Shown here in pieces: positions 42,867 to 51,599 of a DNA stretch of 64,000 nt (the first letter of the stretch is position 1; the number at the start of each line of letters is the position of its first letter). This DNA is from a virus. The DNA is taken from positions 124,001-188,000 of the IMG/VR virus record IMGVR_UViG_3300030419_008158; one strand, given 5' to 3'. The notes beneath the pieces are model-generated. The model ran no database searches. It saw only the letters and a list, made by a program, of their open reading frames with translations, and was not told the DNA's origin. The position numbers and the translations under genes were made by a program.

Positions 42867-44797
42867 TAGCTGTCTCTCCATAAGTTGTTGCTGGCATACG
42901 TAAGAATTTCTTCTGCAGAATCTTCGTTGTATCCATATTGTTCTATCATAACTTTCACCATTTCGTTATATTTCTTCTGTTGATCTTTGTCTCTAGTTTT
43001 GGACTTGGTAACAATTCTAGAAATATCTCGTACAGAGTTAATCAAGTATGACTCAATCGCTTCCTTGAGCGGTTCGTAAGATCTAAAGTCTACTTTTTCT
43101 CCTCTTCTCATTTTGGCGAACATATAAGCAGTGACATCCGACCTAAAGCCATCCCTAGAAGATCCTGTAACTCCAATTTGCTCTTCTATTGAAGCCATAA
43201 ATCGATCATCAGGCTTTCGAGTCTCTTTTGTGACTCTATCTTTCATCTTTTGTTTTGTTGTGTAGGCTTCTGCGTTGTCAAGATAGGTGTCAAAGAGTGA
43301 CTGTGCCTGTTCTTCGTAGGCGGAAATAAATGCTTTTGCAATTTCTGAATCCAGCATTTTCAAATACTCTTCCCGAAGAACTTTTCCAATAAGCTCGAGA
43401 CATTTTTGCTTGAATTCTTCGTCGGAAATTTGTTCTTTAACAGAATTTGTCAAGGATTCCATTAGTGATACCGGCGTAATCATATTTTTATCACTTTTGG
43501 CCAGTGCACCGTCCAAAGCCTTGGTTATAAATCTAGTCGATATGCCGCTCATCCCTTCTCTTCGAGCTTCTTCCTTTAGATCTTTGATGTCAATTTTTTT
43601 AACTCTGCCTTTTTCTACAACTTCTTCTCCATTGTAGATCTTCATTTTAGTGACTAGATCACACTTAGCAGACTGTTTAAGTCTAGACATGATGCTAAAC
43701 ATTGAAGCAATTCGCAGCGTGTGGGGCGCAATGTGTGCATCAAAATCTGATTGGCCTAGCATTTTTTCGTAAATTTTAATTTCTTGATCTAGTTCTAGGC
43801 AATAAGGTACATCTACTTTTACAACTCTGTCTAAAATTGCTTCGTTTGTGTGTTCACTTTGGAACCTATTCCACTCTGCTTCATTGCAATGAGCTAAAAT
43901 TACACCATCGAAGTGAAGCATATCACTTTTTCCGGGCGAAGGAATTCTTTTTTCTTGAGTCGCTGTAATAATTGTATGAAGAAATTCTATTTCATTTTTG
44001 AAAACTTCTACTAGCTCAACAATACCCCTGTTACCGACATTGAATGCACCGTTTAGAGAAAGAGCACGAGGGTCATCTTCTGCATATTTGTCAAGTTTTG
44101 ATATATCAACTGATCCTATCAAAACAGAAGTATCTTGACTGTTGGCATCCATGGGAGGGACAGAGGCTACGCCACGACGACCGCGCTGGGAAAATGTCGT
44201 CTCTTCAACCTCAAAATCCTCATATTTTCCATCCAACTGCTGAAGAAGGAGGTGGCGTGCAATAGGACTAATATCGCCATGGATTCTCACCCCTAGCTCT
44301 TTTTCAAACGTATCTCTTAGTGCTCTTGGAACCAGCTGTAATGGCTCTCCTCGATGAGGATCACCTTTCAAGTGGTAATATTTGTGTCCTTCTAGTGCAC
44401 TTTTTATATGCTCAGTAAGCGCAGATTTACCAGCCCCGACAGGCCCCATAAGAAGTAAAACTTGTCTACTTTCTTCTCCGTTGTGAGCCGAGCTGTGCAT
44501 AAAGCTCATGAGTTTTTCTAGCACTAATTCCATGCCAAAAAAATGCTCTTCAAAGTACTTGTAAACTTTGACTGAATTATTGTCAAAGATTCTACTTTTT
44601 CGCGGGTTGCTATCTGGCATTTTTTCAACACCGTACTCAATAATAGCATCGTAAAGTCGTCTATGTGCAGACTTTACAACACTAGGATCTTTGGCAACTT
44701 TTTCCAAGTAATCGCTAAAAGTACCTTCAAACTTTTTCTTTTTGGAACCTTCTTCTCTCTGTTCCTTTATTGCATCTAATAGTGTGTTTACAGACAT
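42866..44797 (-). CDS. prkA: PrkA-family serine protein kinase with AAA+ domain
   Basis: 643 residues from the ATG at 44795-44797, chosen because GGAG lies nine bases upstream; an ATG seven codons earlier has no ribosome-binding site. N-terminal AAA+ part: FEGTFSDYLEKV, the SRIFDNNSVKVYKYFEEHFFGME region, Walker A GPVGAGKSAL (about 118-127), LKGDPHRGEPLQLVP and the NRGIVELVEVFKNEIEFLHT segment typical of PrkA. The C-terminal kinase-like part contains RREGMSGISTRFI and a YNGEEVVE...KIDIKDLKEEA block. PrkA phosphorylates or possibly cleaves substrates during stress and sporulation; E. coli YeaG is the homologue. Encoded with SpoVR and YhbH. Confidence 0.93.
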   Translation of the reverse strand: MSVNTLLDAIKEQREEGSKKKKFEGTFSDYLEKVAKDPSVVKSAHRRLYDAIIEYGVEKMPDSNPRKSRIFDNNSVKVYKYFEEHFFGMELVLEKLMSFMHSSAHNGEESRQVLLLMGPVGAGKSALTEHIKSALEGHKYYHLKGDPHRGEPLQLVPRALRDTFEKELGVRIHGDISPIARHLLLQQLDGKYEDFEVEETTFSQRGRRGVASVPPMDANSQDTSVLIGSVDISKLDKYAEDDPRALSLNGAFNVGNRGIVELVEVFKNEIEFLHTIITATQEKRIPSPGKSDMLHFDGVILAHCNEAEWNRFQSEHTNEAILDRVVKVDVPYCLELDQEIKIYEKMLGQSDFDAHIAPHTLRIASMFSIMSRLKQSAKCDLVTKMKIYNGEEVVEKGRVKKIDIKDLKEEARREGMSGISTRFITKALDGALAKSDKNMITPVSLMESLTNSVKEQISDEEFKQKCLELIGKVLREEYLKMLDSEIAKAFISAYEEQAQSLFDTYLDNAEAYTTKQKMKDRVTKETRKPDDRFMASIEEQIGVTGSSRDGFRSDVTAYMFAKMRRGEKVDFRSYEPLKEAIESYLINSVRDISRIVTKSKTRDKDQQKKYNEMVKVMIEQYGYNEDSAEEILTYASNNLWRDS

Positions 44798-44850
44798 ATT
44801 ACAAATCTCCAGCGCCATGGCATCTTATAAAACATAGGAAGACGATAAAA

Positions 44851-46152
44851 TCAAATCTCCCATGGCTCTCCCTCTATTATAGTATTTAAGACTACATTTT
44901 TACCCCATAAACATTTTGAATGTTCGACAGTATGATCTGCGTAGTCTAAATCAAGATCTCTTCCGTCGTGCTCATGCCGAAGCATAAGCGTACCATCCAT
45001 ATCGATATCATCTACTTTAATGACAGGAAGACGAGAATCAGCAATAGAGTCACACATGTGTGCTTTAACTTTTTTCCACCCATCATCATCTGAAATTTCA
45101 TCAATTGTAAATGCGTCTTTTTTTTCACTCCAGCTAAACAGATTTAGCTCATTGCAAAGCTCTTCGGTCAAATACTGTCTAACAAAACTAATGTCATTTC
45201 CTGACTCTCTTGCGACAAAGCATTCTTCTAGGCCGTGCTTTTCTTTGATGTCTTGAAAAATTACAAACCCCAAATGATACGGATTTAACCTTCCAATATG
45301 AGGCCTAATAACAGCATTGTGCATTCGCAAAAATGGAATATGATACTTGTCTGGTAAATTCAAATCGTGACATATTGTATAGTGCCAAAAAGAAGCCCAC
45401 CCCTCGTTCATTATTTTAGTTTGTATTTGTGGCATAAAATAATAAGCTTCATCTCTAACAATCTCTATTACATCACGTTTCCAGTCGGGCATTCTTGCAT
45501 GTTCTGAAATAAATCCCATAATATCACAGTCCGGCTCAAGAGGTGGACTGTCTAAGTCTAATAGAATTAAATTCCCTTCTTTGTCATGCTCTCTTAGCCC
45601 TTTATAATATTCGACCAATTCTTTGTGTGTTTTTCGCTCCGATCCGTCTCTATAGATCTGATACTGGAGAGCGTGACATGCATCAATTATTTCTTCGACT
45701 TTTTCTATTCCAATATAGGGATCTTCGACGTACTCTTGAATTCTTTTTTTAGCCTGTCTAAATCTACCGATCACAGAATCTGCTCTTGTATTTTTAAACA
45801 TTCGATTGTTTTTGAAAAAATCAGAGTGTCCGACACAATGAGCCATGATAAGAATTTGCAAGTAAAGAGGGTTTTCTCGCATAAGATATGCGATAGAAGG
45901 GTTGGAATTGATAATAAGCTCGTATGGAAGGCCTTCGGCACCCAAGTTATACATTTGATGTGTTCTTTCAAAAGACTTTCCGTAAGACCAATGATCGTAA
46001 TGTGTGGGCATGCCGTGATAAGACATATGACCAATCATTGAGTAATAGTCACAAACTTCATAGCTTATTGGGTACCAATCCAGCCCATACCCATTTGCGA
46101 TTTCAATAATTTTGTCATCCCATTCTTTCAAATCATCTACAGACCAGCTCAT
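44851..46152 (-). CDS. spoVR: SpoVR/YcgB family protein
   Basis: 433 residues. LKEWDDKIIEIANGYGLDWYPISYEVCD at the N-terminus, MSYHGMPTHYDHWSYGKSFERT, GLPYELIINSNPSIAYLMRENPLYLQILIMAHC-GHSDFF and NEGWASFWHYTICHDL are diagnostic of SpoVR. Conserved His and Glu residues suggest a metal or nucleotide site; B. subtilis SpoVR affects spore cortex, and its role in non-sporulating bacteria is tied to PrkA and YeaH. It overlaps the yhbH stop region by four bases (ATGA), so the two are coupled; a 53-base gap separates it from the chosen prkA start. Confidence 0.93.
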   Translation of the reverse strand: MSWSVDDLKEWDDKIIEIANGYGLDWYPISYEVCDYYSMIGHMSYHGMPTHYDHWSYGKSFERTHQMYNLGAEGLPYELIINSNPSIAYLMRENPLYLQILIMAHCVGHSDFFKNNRMFKNTRADSVIGRFRQAKKRIQEYVEDPYIGIEKVEEIIDACHALQYQIYRDGSERKTHKELVEYYKGLREHDKEGNLILLDLDSPPLEPDCDIMGFISEHARMPDWKRDVIEIVRDEAYYFMPQIQTKIMNEGWASFWHYTICHDLNLPDKYHIPFLRMHNAVIRPHIGRLNPYHLGFVIFQDIKEKHGLEECFVARESGNDISFVRQYLTEELCNELNLFSWSEKKDAFTIDEISDDDGWKKVKAHMCDSIADSRLPVIKVDDIDMDGTLMLRHEHDGRDLDLDYADHTVEHSKCLWGKNVVLNTIIEGEPWEI

Positions 46153-47321
46153 TTTTCTTCTCCGTAGTTTCCAAACATTATCTTAAATGACTTCCATACA
46201 TCTTCTTTTTCTTTAATAGAGGTACATTTCATTGACCTTCCGACCAATTGTTTTAGGTGATTTGAAATTTTTTGTTCCTGAAACCATTCGGGTTCTGCTC
46301 CCGGTGTTATTTCACAGTAACCAAATAGTTGACAAATATCTCTAAGTTTCGTTGCAGCAGACAACATATCTTCCGTATCATGACCAAAGTTGTCCCCATC
46401 TGATGCATGGAACGCGTAGACATTCCAAGCAGACGGATGGTATCTTTGATTAATCACATCAAGTGCTTCATTGTAAGCAGTAGAGACTATAGTTCCTCCG
46501 GAGGATCCTCTTGTAAAAAATTGTTCTTCACTTACTTCTCGTGCTTCCATGTCGTGTGAAATAAAGACTATTTCTGTTTGATCGTATTTTGATCGAATAA
46601 ACTGATATAAAAGAAAAAAGAAGCTTCTTGCAAGAAATTTTTTCGGTTTGCCCATAGAGCCTGAAACATCCATCATCATCACAATGACAGCATTTGTATT
46701 TTCTTTCATTTTGGGCTTATAGTGTCGATATGTCAGATCATCGTTGTGAAAACTACCTTCTAGCTCTTCTATTTCTTCTCCGCCCTCTCTTTGTTTTGCC
46801 TTGAGTCTTTTTATTCGATTGATAGCTGATTTTTTCTTGTCTAGGCGTGGAATAATTCCTTGAGGTCTATAGCCAGTTCTTTTTAGTTTTTCTGATTTGC
46901 TTTGAGTAAAAGCTTTGCGCTCCATGTCAGGAAGCTCTAATTCATCAAAAAGATATTTTGCTAATTCGTCGAGTGATATTTCAACCTCGTAAAACTCATC
47001 GCCTCTTTTGTCACCGGCTTTTTGGGGCTTACCGTCTTTTGATTTATTTTTTTCTCTTATAATCTGGTCTCTTGCAAGATCTTTTCCAGGTGCTGATCCT
47101 ACATTTTTATTAGCCTCGCCACTACCGTAGACAAAACGATATTCCTTTATCCCTCTAACGGGTATTCGAAACTTCTTTTTTCCGTCTTGACCAATAATAG
47201 ATTCATCGGCAACAATATCATGAATTCCTTCACGAATTGCCTTTTCGATCTTGTGTTTGTGTCGTCGACGATCAGAAGCAGATCGATCTGCTGTAGTCTT
47301 ATGGTGAGAAAATCCTGACAT
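46149..47321 (-). CDS. yhbH: YeaH/YhbH family protein (DUF444), VWA-like
   Basis: 390 residues. The N-terminal SASDRRRHKHKIEKAIREGIHDIVADESIIG, FRIPVRGIKEYRFVYG and the DEFYEVEISLDELAKYLFDELELP segment are diagnostic. A VWA-like region follows: VIVMMMDVSGSMG (MIDAS DxSxS at 218-222), IVFISHDMEAREVSEEQFF and SGGTIVSTAYNEAL. It is co-regulated with prkA (yeaG) in enterobacteria. First gene of the trio, preceded by a 76-base gap with an 8-bp inverted repeat. Confidence 0.93.
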   Translation of the reverse strand: MSGFSHHKTTADRSASDRRRHKHKIEKAIREGIHDIVADESIIGQDGKKKFRIPVRGIKEYRFVYGSGEANKNVGSAPGKDLARDQIIREKNKSKDGKPQKAGDKRGDEFYEVEISLDELAKYLFDELELPDMERKAFTQSKSEKLKRTGYRPQGIIPRLDKKKSAINRIKRLKAKQREGGEEIEELEGSFHNDDLTYRHYKPKMKENTNAVIVMMMDVSGSMGKPKKFLARSFFFLLYQFIRSKYDQTEIVFISHDMEAREVSEEQFFTRGSSGGTIVSTAYNEALDVINQRYHPSAWNVYAFHASDGDNFGHDTEDMLSAATKLRDICQLFGYCEITPGAEPEWFQEQKISNHLKQLVGRSMKCTSIKEKEDVWKSFKIMFGNYGEEK

Positions 47322-47322
47322 T

Positions 47323-47355
47323 ATCTTCCTGTGATTATAACTATCCTAGGAAGAT
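47323..47355 (-). other. Inverted repeat upstream of the yhbH-spoVR-prkA operon
   Basis: Perfect 8-bp arms ATCTTCCT (47323-47330) and AGGAAGAT (47348-47355) with a 17-base loop, just upstream of the yhbH ATG. On the minus strand the first-read arm is AGGAAGAT, and the second arm with AGGAAGA lies two bases before the start codon, so the hairpin could hide the yhbH ribosome-binding site. Regulatory role is inferred. The rest of the 47322-47397 gap shows no other feature. Confidence 0.35.
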
Positions 47356-47397
47356 TGTATGTCATATCCAGGAAAAAGAAACATAATATAAATGCCT

Positions 47398-49005
47398 TTA
47401 GCCAAATTCTGGTCCAAACATTTTTTTATTTTTTTGAAAAAATCTTTCCCACGAAGAATCAAGTATGTAAGTAACAGCTGTATCCGTTTCACTTCTAACG
47501 GATCTTCCTATGCTTTGTATGACAGTTTTTGCTGTTTGTAAGTCGTACCACCAGTCCCACTTATTCATTTTTTTTCTTACTAGTCTGTCACCCAAATATG
47601 GAAATGGAACCTTGCAGATAATCTGAAATCTGGACAAGTCTTCCTTAAGATCAACACCTTCTGTCATAGATGGCGAAAGAAGCACAGTGGGCTCTTTTGA
47701 TCGAATATGTTTTTGAAGTATTTCGTCTCTATTGGTTGAATCATGAATAAGCAGTCTAGAACTTCTAATGTTCTTCTTTAAGTGCCAAGCGATTTTATAA
47801 GAATGGCAGTGAATAATTCCTTTTTCATTTTTATGACCTTTGAGTATTTCTTTGACAGCAGCTGTAAGCTTTGGAAGCGTTGAATTTATTTCATTGGCAG
47901 ACATTTTTCCAATACCGCTGTAGATGATTGGTCGATTCTCAGTAGGAAATGGGCACGGAATAGAAAGGGTCTTATAATTTTTTCCCTCTGATATTCCTGA
48001 GATTTTTGCAAATTTTTCCATATCGACAATTGTTGCTGACATCATTAGAACATGCTGTCCCATCTTAAGCATGTAATCATATGCATACGGTGCGACATCG
48101 ATGGGTTTGAATTCTACCTTTCTACTAGATTTTTCTTGGGCCGGTATTTCTGTCATGACCCAGTTATCTTTGTCGTAAAGGGCTATAAAAGTAAGAACTT
48201 TTTGTTCATGACTCGTTAGAATTTCAATCTGCCTTGATAGTTTAGAAAATTCTCCGCTTTTCATGCGAGACTTAATTGATGTGTATTTCTCTAAACCTCT
48301 ATTGAATTCTTTGACTTTCTTTGCAAGTGCTGGATGATATTCGTTTTTTACCCATCTGACAAACATTCCAGGCGTTATCTTTTCCGGAAGGGTTATGCCT
48401 ACAAACGACTTTGCAAATCTATCAGAAAAAGTTACTTCAATAAACTTGCTAAGCTCTTCTGGTGCATTGTGTGCTTCATCAATCACAAGAAGCGTCTTTT
48501 TAGGAATTTTGCCGCTATAGCGAGTCTCAGTCAAAAAGTAAGAAAAGTTTGTAACACCGTGAGGATCTTCGATAAACTTGTCTTTTGCCTGTTTGTAGGT
48601 GCACTTAAAAGCACATCTTTTGAAAAATGGATCGCTGCGATCAGTTGTTTTTAGCATCTTCCTTGATTCATTACAGTTTTGGTGCTTGTGATACGTGCAC
48701 TGATAGTTTGAAGATGACTTGAGAGAATTAATGTCGGGATAATCCCGTTTATATTGTTCTTGTAGTAATTTTTGTGTAGTAAGGATGTTGCTTCCGCGAA
48801 CAAATTCATCGACCGCCGGAATATGATGAGCAACATAGCGTGCTACAGTTGATGCAATTGCAGACTTCCCTACACCGGTACCCGCATCGAGTACAAAATA
48901 TTTTTTTCCTGACTCGAAAGCATCAATAATTTCATCGATTGCTTTCTTTTGTCCGGGTCGTACTTCTGGGTACGGAAAGTATCCTTTCCAATCAAATTTA
49001 GGCAT
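47398..49005 (-). CDS. Superfamily 2 DNA helicase, DinG/XPD-like with Fe-S cluster
   Basis: 535 residues. YPEVRPGQKKAID (Q-motif-like), LDAGTGVGKSAIAS (Walker A, 39-52), four cysteines at 103, 111, 131 and 135 forming the iron-sulfur domain, LLVIDEAHNAPEEL (DEAH box, 176-179), MSATIVD (motif III), PSMTEGVDLKEDL (motif V) and QSIGRSVRSETD (motif VI). Such enzymes are 5'-3' DNA helicases in repair. It could resolve R-loops or recombination intermediates during phage replication. The start is the ATG one base inside the nucleotidyltransferase stop (TAATG). Confidence 0.9.
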   Translation of the reverse strand: MPKFDWKGYFPYPEVRPGQKKAIDEIIDAFESGKKYFVLDAGTGVGKSAIASTVARYVAHHIPAVDEFVRGSNILTTQKLLQEQYKRDYPDINSLKSSSNYQCTYHKHQNCNESRKMLKTTDRSDPFFKRCAFKCTYKQAKDKFIEDPHGVTNFSYFLTETRYSGKIPKKTLLVIDEAHNAPEELSKFIEVTFSDRFAKSFVGITLPEKITPGMFVRWVKNEYHPALAKKVKEFNRGLEKYTSIKSRMKSGEFSKLSRQIEILTSHEQKVLTFIALYDKDNWVMTEIPAQEKSSRKVEFKPIDVAPYAYDYMLKMGQHVLMMSATIVDMEKFAKISGISEGKNYKTLSIPCPFPTENRPIIYSGIGKMSANEINSTLPKLTAAVKEILKGHKNEKGIIHCHSYKIAWHLKKNIRSSRLLIHDSTNRDEILQKHIRSKEPTVLLSPSMTEGVDLKEDLSRFQIICKVPFPYLGDRLVRKKMNKWDWWYDLQTAKTVIQSIGRSVRSETDTAVTYILDSSWERFFQKNKKMFGPEFG

Positions 49006-49442
49006 TATAGTTCTAGTTCCATCATTTTCTGCACCATAGACTTAGAAATGTTAATCTTAAGCTCTGTGGTAGAGAAATTATGATTTCTTTCAATAAAATA
49101 GACAGGTTTTTCGTAGTGTGCTCCAGTGTAATCTTCTCTGTCGCGATAGTCACTACCTAAAATTCTGACGTCGTAATTTTCCTGTCCCAGGACTTTGTCT
49201 AATTCTTTCTCTGTGTTATATGTGACAATCTTATCAACATAGCGAATTGACTCCAATATTTCAATTCTATCACTCAGGGATTGTACTGGCTTGCATTTTT
49301 CAGGCCTGTCGATAGTGGGATCCCCTTGAAGAGCAACAGTAACATTTTCACAAACGCTTTTTGCCTCTTTAAACATTCTAATATAGCCTGGATGAATTAC
49401 ATCAAACGAGCCACAAATAATTCCGCATGTATAAATTTTCAT
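49005..49442 (-). CDS. Cytidylyltransferase-like nucleotidyltransferase (TagD/RfaE type)
   Basis: Start at the ATG inside the clpP stop (ATGA); 145 residues starting MKIYTCGIICGSFDVIHPGYIRM. Rossmann-type nucleotidyltransferase: GSFDVIHPGYIRMFKEAK is motif 1 with HPGY instead of the usual H-x-G-H (the second histidine replaced by tyrosine). SLSDRIEILESIRYVD and NHNFSTTELK (ISSTxIR-like) are motif 2 and the C-terminal substrate loop. It would couple a sugar or glycerol phosphate to CMP or AMP. Whether the Tyr change lowers activity is not known to me. Confidence 0.8.
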   Translation of the reverse strand: MKIYTCGIICGSFDVIHPGYIRMFKEAKSVCENVTVALQGDPTIDRPEKCKPVQSLSDRIEILESIRYVDKIVTYNTEKELDKVLGQENYDVRILGSDYRDREDYTGAHYEKPVYFIERNHNFSTTELKINISKSMVQKMMELEL

Positions 49443-50059
49443 ATTATTGCATCCACCAGCCCTAGCTCCAAACATCTTTCAGAGGGTAACCAAAGCTCAT
49501 GCTTCAATAGCTCTTCAAGAGATTCTTCGTCAATCTTTGATGTTTCAAGATAAATTTTCTTTATTGTATCAAATATAACTTTTTGATTTTCTATTTCGTC
49601 AATAAACTCGTCATGCTTACCAGCCCATAAAATTTGAGGCTGATGGATTAGCATAAATGATCTTTTGCTAATATAACGTTTTTTACCTCTTGAAGATATC
49701 AATGTTGCCGCAGATGCAGCTGAGCCCTCAACGTATGTGTAAACATCAGTCTTGCATCTATCAATTGCATCACAAATATTTAGTCCAGAAAATACATCTC
49801 CGCCCGGACTTTGTATATGCAAATGAATGGGTGGATTCTTTCTAAGACCAATTCTTGCTGCTAAATAAGACATTTCTATGTCTAGACGTCTTATGATTCG
49901 AACTAATTCGAATGCTTCTTTATCTGTTACAGCTGCATAAAAATATATGTGGTTCTCTTCAACATCAATGCCGCTAGGTTTTCCTTTTTCTTCTGACATT
50001 AGCAAGGACGCAATGTTCTCACTCATCTCATCAGAAATCACTGCTTGATCTTCGTTCAT
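49439..50059 (-). CDS. clpP: ClpP-family serine protease
   Basis: Start at the ATG within the upstream stop (ATGA), 206 residues, the usual ClpP length; a longer reading adds 22 residues that overlap the previous gene. Motifs: IHLHIQSPGGDVFSGL (oxyanion segment), YTYVEGSAASAATLISS with nucleophile Ser116, and RSFMLIHQP with His139. The Asp of the triad is not clearly placed by eye. Phage ClpP-type proteins can be prohead proteases or host-like Clp peptidases. No AAA+ Clp partner is in the window. Neighbouring head-type proteins with L-x-E cut sites raise the prohead role as an option, although T4-type sites are normally cut by a gp21-type protease. Confidence 0.88.
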   Translation of the reverse strand: MNEDQAVISDEMSENIASLLMSEEKGKPSGIDVEENHIYFYAAVTDKEAFELVRIIRRLDIEMSYLAARIGLRKNPPIHLHIQSPGGDVFSGLNICDAIDRCKTDVYTYVEGSAASAATLISSRGKKRYISKRSFMLIHQPQILWAGKHDEFIDEIENQKVIFDTIKKIYLETSKIDEESLEELLKHELWLPSERCLELGLVDAII

Positions 50060-50502
50060 TCGGTAGAATCGTCGTCTATTTTCAGAAGAGGATAATCTCC
50101 GAATGACGTTTTTACTATTGCGCATTTTACTCCTTCAAAAGCGTTATTAGGTAGACTTTTTGCATTAATAATCAAAATTTCAAATTTAGCTGTAGTTGAA
50201 ATGTGATTTCTGTCATTATCTAGATTTGAAATTTTTGGAATACAAGTCGCCCGATAATAGTTCATCATTCCATCTTTCCAGATATTTGATGTTTCGTCTA
50301 CTTTTTCTCCTTGAAAGACTTTCCACACAGATGGATTTCTGTCAGAATAGTCACCGCAGCATAAAAAAAACCTTAGGTCATCGTAGAGATCATCTGGGAC
50401 ATCTGGAACATCGCCTACAGGTGTCATATATTGATACTCTTTTTCAACGACTAAAAGATCCAGCGGAGAAAATAAGTTTCGTATTTTTTCTAATTCGTTC
50501 AT
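50056..50502 (-). CDS. Hypothetical protein
   Basis: 148 residues, no recognised family. The middle is acidic (VGDVPDVPDDLYDDLRFFLCCGDYSDR), and the end alpha/beta. Coupled to clpP by a four-base overlap. It diverges from the plus-strand lipoprotein protease with 25 bases between; that short gap must hold both start signals. Confidence 0.55.
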   Translation of the reverse strand: MNELEKIRNLFSPLDLLVVEKEYQYMTPVGDVPDVPDDLYDDLRFFLCCGDYSDRNPSVWKVFQGEKVDETSNIWKDGMMNYYRATCIPKISNLDNDRNHISTTAKFEILIINAKSLPNNAFEGVKCAIVKTSFGDYPLLKIDDDSTE

Positions 50503-50527
50503 CAGTTTATACTTAAAAATCGGGGTT

Positions 50528-51316
50528 ATGAAAAAAAACTATATCAGTCTAATTCTATTACTAATGTGTCTTTTTTTCACACAATGTGGTGTACATGGAA
50601 AATACACAGGTCCCACTCCAGCAATTTACAAGCTTGTTGAAACCCAGACAGTACTTGTTGAAGTCACAAATACGATTACACCAACGCGGTGTGAAAATAA
50701 ATCTAATTTTGCAAAGAAAGAAGACCTTTGCTCAAAAGTTTTGCCCGAACTTCCACCCATACACGGATCACATGTGGGAACAGGAACATTTATCAAGTTG
50801 AACGATGAAATAGTTGTTTTGACTGCAGAGCATGTATGTGCCCCAGACGAAGTTCCGAAAAAAGTAGAAAAAGATGACGTAGTCGTTTATCCGACAATTG
50901 AAACAAAAATTGAAATTAAGTCGAGAATTTATACGGGTGTTGGCTCTGTGTTAAAAATGAGCAAACCTCTGGACATATGTGTTTTGTCGCTAGACGTCCA
51001 GCCTAATGTTTCTGTTCCTAACTTTTCAAGAAAACCACCCGAAAGAGGTGCTAGAATATACTACGCCGGAGCGCCGCAGGGGTTCATGTCGGATACTGCC
51101 CTAATGATGTTTGATGGAAGATATGCGGGAACCATGGGGAAAATGCTAGCATTTTCAATGCCCTGTGAGCACGGAACCTCAGGTGCCAGTGTTAGAAATA
51201 GTAAAAATCAAATATTTTCGATAGTGCAAAGAGTGAACGGTCAGTTCAAGCATATGTGTTACGGTGTTAGCACAGAAGAGATGATAAAATTCTTAAGTAC
51301 TATAAAGCCTAAGTAA
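50528..51316 (+). CDS. Secreted lipoprotein with trypsin-like serine protease domain
   Basis: 262 residues, plus strand. Signal peptide MKKNYISLILLLMCLFFTQC with a lipobox-like LFFTQC ending in Cys20, so the mature protein is probably lipid-anchored outside the cytoplasmic membrane. The chymotrypsin fold is indicated by GTGTFIKLNDEIVVLTAEHVC (His102), KPLDICVLSLD (Asp149) and EHGTSGASVRN (Ser218). Several extra cysteines could form disulfides. A phage-encoded lipoprotein protease would act in the host periplasm or envelope, for instance in lysis or superinfection exclusion (inference). It overlaps the convergent 51309-51599 gene by eight bases. Opposite orientation to almost all neighbours suggests its own promoter and timing. 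Confidence 0.82.
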   Translation: MKKNYISLILLLMCLFFTQCGVHGKYTGPTPAIYKLVETQTVLVEVTNTITPTRCENKSNFAKKEDLCSKVLPELPPIHGSHVGTGTFIKLNDEIVVLTAEHVCAPDEVPKKVEKDDVVVYPTIETKIEIKSRIYTGVGSVLKMSKPLDICVLSLDVQPNVSVPNFSRKPPERGARIYYAGAPQGFMSDTALMMFDGRYAGTMGKMLAFSMPCEHGTSGASVRNSKNQIFSIVQRVNGQFKHMCYGVSTEEMIKFLSTIKPK

Positions 51317-51599
51317 TTTCTTTGGACGTAGAATTCATATAGTCAACTCGATGCTTGTCTATGATCATTCTTGCCATGTGCTTAGCGTCACTTTCTGATG
51401 CGTGTCTAGATGTGTGCATTAGTTTTTTATCCTTAAAAGAAATATCCATAAGGTAAGAACCGTCTGCTTGTGGGTAATATTCTATTTCGTAATCCTGAAA
51501 ATTGTCCCATGTATTGGGATCCGGATCAACTGTGTGATAGTTTCTTCCAATTTCTTCTAGAATAATCTCTCTAATTGTAGCCAAGAGAACTTTTTTCAT
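51309..51599 (-). CDS. Small protein with helical N-terminal peptide, possible internal head protein
   Basis: 96 residues. MKKVLLATIREIILEEIGRNY at the N-terminus is a basic/hydrophobic helix ending in I-L-E-E, like the targeting-type helices of the genes further right (L/I-x-E cut pattern). The rest (EIEYYPQADGSYLMDISFKDKK) is a short alpha/beta domain of unknown function. It abuts the 149-residue structural-type gene. Confidence 0.6.
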   Translation of the reverse strand: MKKVLLATIREIILEEIGRNYHTVDPDPNTWDNFQDYEIEYYPQADGSYLMDISFKDKKLMHTSRHASESDAKHMARMIIDKHRVDYMNSTSKEIT

